In this document: in pieces, positions 7,740 to 13,899 of the stretch
Numbering within the stretch: the stretch's first letter is position 1
How the letters are laid out: each line of letters starts with the position of its first letter
Assembly: GCA_003665825.1 (NCBI GenBank)
Contig: QPFY01000087.1
Span: forward strand, 1 to 13,899
Direction: 5' to 3'
Length of the DNA: 13,899 bases
Source: Microbotryum silenes-acaulis
Lineage: Eukaryota; Basidiomycota; Microbotryomycetes; Microbotryales; Microbotryaceae
Notes under the pieces: generated by a model
The model's database searches: none
Seen by the model: only the letters and a program-made list of their open reading frames with translations
What the model was told of the DNA's origin: nothing
Position numbers and translations under genes: made by a program

Positions 7740-7744
7740 TCCGC
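7740..7744. repeat. Target site duplication TCCGC, right side of copy B
   Basis: This is the partner of 2498-2502. The base before it is A on both sides, so a 6-bp ATCCGC reading is possible if the LTR ended one base earlier. Five bp is preferred because both LTRs of B share that A. Confidence 0.9.
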
Positions 7745-10700
7745 CACCCGAGTCTGACGTTTCGATGACCAAGAGACGGCAGAGCCAGCCAAGTAAAAAA
7801 CGAAGCCCATTGTGGAGATGGACGTGTCGACGCAGGCACCCCAGTTCGCATCGGAATAACCGACCACACCCGTAACTTTGGCTGGACCGCGGGCGTAGAG
7901 TAGCTCATCGCGGTACGTGGCACGAAGGTAGCGAAGGACGTGTTTGACGGCAATCCAATGACGACGGCCAGGGTTGTTGGCGAACCGGGACAAGTACGAG
8001 ACGGCGAAGGCAATGTCGGGTCGAGTGCCAAGGGAAATGTACAGGAGGGAGCCGATGGCTTGGAGGTACCACGATCGAATGCGCTCCGTTCCCTGACCCG
8101 GAACTGCTGTGAGCGAGAGGCCGGGCGTCATTGGCACTGTAGCGCCGCGTGTCGTGGTGTCGAAGTGAAACCGGGCGAGCACGTCCATGATGTAGCGTTC
8201 CTGGGATAGGGCAATGGAGCCGTCGTCCAGGCGGCGGATTTGGATGCCGAGGATGTATTCCGCGGGGCCGAGCCTTTTGACGCCGTATCGCTGTTCAAGG
8301 CCGGAGATGACGCGTTCGATCTCATCGAGGGCGGGGCTGACAATGAGGAGATCGTCGACATACAAGGCGATATAATGGGGCCGTTGCTGATCATCAATGT
8401 GAGAGTAAATGCAGTGATCAGTGCCCGTTGCCTTGTACCCGAGACTCCTGAGTGATGTGTCAATGTGGCGATTCCAGATGCGACCGGCCTGCTTGAGACC
8501 GTAGATTGAGCGCCGCAGGCGGAGAACCTTATCGCTCGGGAAGTCGAAACCTCGTGGCGTTGTCATCCAGATATCGTGATCGAGCTCGCCGTGGAGGTAA
8601 GCCTTGTCGATGTCGGCCTGATGAACGTGGTAACCGTTGGCAGCGGCGAGGGCAAGGAGGCAGCGAATGGAGGAGAAACGGGCAACGGGTGCGAAAGTCT
8701 CCGAGAAATCGATGCCGTCGCGTTGGCGGTTACCTTGCGCTACAAGGCGTGCCTTCCGCCCTGTGACGTCACCGCGTGCATCGCGCTTGGTCTTCCAGAC
8801 GAATTTGGAGGTGACGATAGTGGCGCCCGGCGGTACGGAGGATCGAGGCTCGATGGTGAACACCTTGAAGTCGTCGCGCATGGCGGTGAACTCGGCGGCG
8901 GCAGCCTGAGCCCAGATGTCGTGCTCGTCGCTGGACATTGCTTCACGCCAGGTCTGAGGGTCGCTAGTGATCGATTTGATGGGCTCGATGGCTTCGAGGG
9001 CGGGGTTGTCGTCTTCTGCGGCGATGAAGGCGCGGTGGTGGCGAGAGAGGAAATCGATCTCATCAGGGGAGTCGTCATCGGAGGGCTGTTCAGCGGGGGC
9101 CATGGCGGGTGCGGGCGTCACCAGGGTGTCGTCGTCGGATTGATGTACGTCCATCAGGTTGAGGCGAACCGCGGTGTTGGAGTTGAGGAGGTCAAGCGGG
9201 TCGTCCGAGTCATCGAGGGACGGTCCCCCGGCCGAGGATGTGGCGGGCGACGAAAGCGGGGCAAGCGACGGGGACGGCGAGGGGCTGGTATCTGTAGAAT
9301 TAAGTAAGGATCCGCCAGTGTACCCTGGGGCCACGTCAACGGCGCTCATGGCAGAATCATCAAGAGAGGATGAGACGTCCATGTGCGCCGACCTTACTAG
9401 TGGGGTCCTCGTCTTGACGGCTGGGGCGGGCGTGTCGGCGGGAATGACGAACTGGCGTTCGGTGTCGTCCGCATCGACGGGCGTGTTGATTGGTAGACCG
9501 GGGAAGTCGTCGTCGAGGAAGGTGGCATTTCGGCCAATCACAACCTTGTTGGTAGAATGGTCGAAGAAACGGAAAGCCTTGGAGGCGAGGTCGTAACCGG
9601 TGAAGATCACGCGCGCGGCCTTGGGGTCGAGCTTGCTGCGAAGGTTCGGCGCGACCGTGAGCCAGGCCGCGCAGCCGAACGGGTGGAGGGCGGTGGCGGT
9701 GGTGCGTTGGCCGTTCCAAACGGATTCTGGAGTCTGTTTGGCCAAAGCTGAGTGTGAGCACCTGTTTTTGCAATAAACGAAGTATGCAGCCGCTTCATCC
9801 CAAAAGGTGGCCGGCAGATGGGAGTCAGCAAGGAGGGCAAGGACGCCCTCGACGATGGAGAGATTGACACGTTCGGCACGACCGTTTTGCTGAGGTGTGT
9901 AGGGGATAGAATATTGACGACGAATACCCCTGGACTTGCAGAACTCCGTGAATGCGTTCGATTGGTACTCCCCGCCGTTGTCGGTGCGAAGGGTTTTTAA
10001 ACGCTCGTTCGTCTCTAACTCCACTTCGGCGAGCCAAGTCTGGAAGGTCGGGAAGACGTCGCTTTTGTGATCGATCGCGTATGCCCAGAGTTTGCGAGAG
10101 TGGTCGTCAAGAAATGTGACAAGGTAGCGCTTCCCGGTCAAGGACGGAGTGGGGAACGAAAGGACATCGCTGTGCACGAGGCCGAGTCTTTCGGGGGAAT
10201 GCGACTCAGAGTCGGGAAAAGGAAGACGGTGGCCTTTGGAACCAAGGCAAGCATTGCAAACAAACTCCTCTACGTCTTTGTCACTGTACCCGGCCCCAAA
10301 CCCGTCCAGCAAACCTGCGGCGATCATCTTCTGTATAGAGGATGGGGCAAGATGGCCGAGGCAGCGGTGAAGGGTAAGCAGGGCACGGTCGACTCAGAAC
10401 GCGAGAGAAAGGCAAGCTGCTGACACTTGGTGTGGTCCGCGTCCAAAAGGTAGAGACCGTCGTTAACCCTGGTACCGTGAGCAATGGCCTGGCCGTCCTT
10501 GGCGATGTCGATGCCGTCGCTGGTGAAGGCGAGTCGAACGCGGTCGGTGTCGCAGAGGCGAGAGACGGAGAGGAGGTTGACGTGGAGGCCCGGCGTGTGC
10601 AGAACGCCACGCAGCGTGATCGGATGTCCGGTCTTGGCAACGAACGCTACGTCCCCCATGCCGATGGCCGTGATACCGCCGGCAATGCCGCCGATCTTGG

Positions 10701-11834
10701 TGTGCGCCGTCTGGCGATAAGCCGTGAATAGAGAACGATCGGCGACCATGTGTGCCGTGGCGCCCGAGTCGACTACAAAGGCATCAGTCGGGAGTTGCCG
10801 GCGAGCGAACAGGCAGGAGGCGAAATAGCCGACGTTAGGCTGTTGAGCGGCGGGGAGAGACATGTCGTCCTGGTTGTCGTCGCCGGTGTGTTTTTGTTCG
10901 CCCCGGTGCTTGCAGTCGAGGGCCCAGTGCCCTTTCTTGTGGCAGCGGCGGCAGGGGCCGGCGGGCGGTGTTTCGCCCGTGAGGTGCAGTCGCGCAGGCG
11001 GTGGCCGGGGGCGCGGCAGGCGGGACAAGGGGAGGCGGTGGCGAGCATGGCCGAGTGTGATGACGAGAGTCCCGCCGAGCGAAGCTGGATGCGAATGCGA
11101 TCCGTCAGCGTCGTGAGTTCCGGGAGGTCGCGTTGGTTGCGCTGCTCGTCCGTGAATGTGAGGCGGAAGCTGTCGAGGCAAGGTGGGACCATGGCGAGCA
11201 CGTGAGTGGCGAGCACGTCGTTGAGCGAGGTTTTGGCGTCGCGGATTTCCTGCGCGATCGACATGTATTCGCGGAGCCAGGTGTCGTACGCCTCGACGGA
11301 GGCAGGCATCTTCCTGAAATCCCAAAGGCGGGCGAACAACTCGAGGGTGCGAGTGGCGTCGTCCGGTGCGAAACGAGCCTTGAGTGCGGCGAAGATGCGT
11401 GGTGCCGACAGGTCGTCGCTGGGGATGGTGTCGAGGGTGGCTGAGACGTCGGCGGAGTCGATCGAGCCAACGATGATTTCCCGCGCGGCGTCGTCACGGC
11501 GGCAAGCTGGTCAGCCGTCCATGTCGGGGGGATGACACCGTCAAGAACGTAACCACGGACTTGATTTGGAAGCGCGAGACGGAGTTGACGTAACCAGTTC
11601 GTAAACGACTTAGGCCGTCAAGACGAGCGTGCTTGGGGAACACGACTTTTGATGCGGTGGCGGTGTTTGCCTGCGTGGCAGTGACGGGCGGGGTGGCGGC
11701 GGCGGCGGCGGCAGGGGGCGGTGAGGCCTGTAGAGCGGCAAGCTGTGCCTGTAGCGTGGCGATTTGCACGCTGATCGAAGGGTCAGGGGAGCTGGTGTCC
11801 CTGGGAGGCGAGGGCGGGGCGGGGAGCTGTCCAT
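7740..11834 (-). pseudogene. Main part of copy C gag-pol: Gag to first part of RNase H, with frameshifts in Gag-protease and cut by copy B
   Basis: The start ATG is the complement of 11832-11834. Against B and A it has single-base losses near 11821 (C5 to C4, codon 5), 11613, 11499, 10967 (between the zinc knuckles) and 10381 (G4 to G3, pre-integrase). From about 10380 down to the insertion the frame is open for over 870 codons and carries the whole integrase (Asp, Asp, Glu with TDNGGEY and QNGRAER), the linker, the reverse transcriptase with YVDD, and the first RNase H Asp (YSDANW). The frame then enters the 3' LTR of B and stops at 7691, adding about 14 foreign residues after RVAD. As read it cannot give a Gag-Pol protein. 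The pieces between breaks are nearly identical to copies A and D, so the damage is recent or artefactual. Confidence 0.9.
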
Positions 11835-11908
11835 GCTGCGATGGTGCGATGGGCTGGGGCGGCTCGAGTGGCTGGGCTCGAGGGAAAATGCAAGCGGCGG
11901 GGCTGGTA

Positions 11909-11925
11909 GCTCGTGGCTTATAACC
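11909..11925 (-). other. Candidate primer binding site of copy C, one base shorter
   Basis: The minus strand reads GGTTATAAGCCACGAGC after the LTR, one C short of the site in A and B. The loss is in a short run, like the other indels of this copy. Confidence 0.55.
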
Positions 11926-12050
11926 TATTCGATCAACTCTACTACGTCAGCGATGTAGTTATAGCCAAGAGTGATGAATCTCATTTCAACATACCTATTC
12001 GATCAACTCTACTACGTCAGCGATGTAGTTATAGCCAAGAGTGATGAATA
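11926..12050 (-). repeat. 70-bp-period tandem duplication in the C/D LTR
   Basis: Two 55-bp modules sit 70 bp apart with the same TATAA and TGACGTAG strings as in the other LTRs. It keeps the GAATCTCAT variant of the A/C LTR in the spacer, where B has GAATATCAT. Confidence 0.88.
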
Positions 12051-12115
12051 GGAAGCTAACAGTAAGGAGCCGCGCGCCCCAAGTCCTGACCCGAGCGGAG
12101 AGTGGATTCCTCACA
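11926..12115 (-). repeat. 190-bp LTR shared by copy C (as 5' LTR) and copy D (as 3' LTR)
   Basis: It has the same ends as the other LTRs (TGTGAGGAATCC to GATCGAATA in element orientation) and both 55-bp modules (11926-11980 and 11996-12050). The minisatellite is reduced to a single AAGTCCT (12081-12087), flanked directly by the sequence that lies on either side of the array in the other LTRs. This is what recombination between the AAGTCCT repeats would leave. The C9 tract of copy D abuts it at 12116. Confidence 0.88.

Positions 12116-13899
<1,784 letters not shown>

Larger units (their letters stand above)
1765..12115 (-). mobile_element. Copy C: full-length copia-type element, interrupted by copy B
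   Basis: In element orientation: 5' LTR 12115-11926, primer binding site 11925-11909, gag-pol from 11834, interruption at 7744/2502 by B, RNase H tail, polypurine tract 2127-2120, 3' LTR 2119-1765. Without B the primer-site-to-primer-site distance to copy A is about 4.92 kb, matching the length of one element plus one LTR. Both its LTRs are shared with neighbours (D on the 5' side, A on the 3' side). The two LTRs differ in length (190 and 355 bp) because of minisatellite copy number. Confidence 0.9.

Noticed and set aside
11926..12115. The 190-bp repeat as a separate solo LTR of another family
   Set aside because: Both ends and both 55-bp modules match the other LTRs. It differs mainly by loss of the minisatellite and is joined to element bodies on both sides.

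Overview
The window is built entirely from copies of one Ty1/copia (Pseudoviridae-type) LTR retrotransposon family. I see no host gene, tRNA, rRNA or other unrelated DNA. The single Gag-Pol reading frame has domain order Gag, protease, integrase, reverse transcriptase, RNase H, which is the copia order, so the host is a eukaryote. The DNA is GC-rich with G/C-ending codons and the element is compact (about 5.2 kb). I think a basidiomycete fungus is most likely, but that is a low-confidence inference because no host gene is present.

Layout, left to right. (1) 1-1764, minus strand: 5' half of copy A (integrase start back through gag to the primer binding site). (2) 1765-2119: a 355-bp LTR that is both the 5' LTR of A and the 3' LTR of copy C. 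(3) 2120-2502, minus strand: 3' end of C (RNase H tail and polypurine tract). (4) 2503-7739, plus strand: copy B, complete, with two LTRs (340 and 328 bp) and an uninterrupted 1503-codon gag-pol. (5) 7740-11925, minus strand: the rest of C. (6) 11926-12115: a 190-bp LTR that is both the 5' LTR of C and the 3' LTR of copy D. (7) 12116-13899, minus strand: 3' part of copy D, cut by the window edge.

Copies D, C and A therefore form a head-to-tail array on the minus strand in which neighbours share one LTR, with a unit of about 4.9 kb once B is removed. B inserted later, in the opposite orientation, into the RNase H region of C, and is flanked by the 5-bp duplication TCCGC. Removing B and one copy of TCCGC restores a continuous C sequence across the site.

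B looks autonomous: all catalytic residues are present and its LTRs differ only by an 11-bp duplication and one base. A, C and D are very similar to one another but carry several 1-2 nt indels, mostly in short G/C runs. These are either real decay or consensus errors in a repeat that is hard to polish. The most distinctive element-level features are a candidate primer binding site matching a tRNA anticodon arm of the UAU type, a 39-bp minisatellite in the LTR whose copy number differs among LTRs, a 70-bp tandem duplication at the LTR 3' end, and a gag-pol frame that ends inside the 3' LTR.
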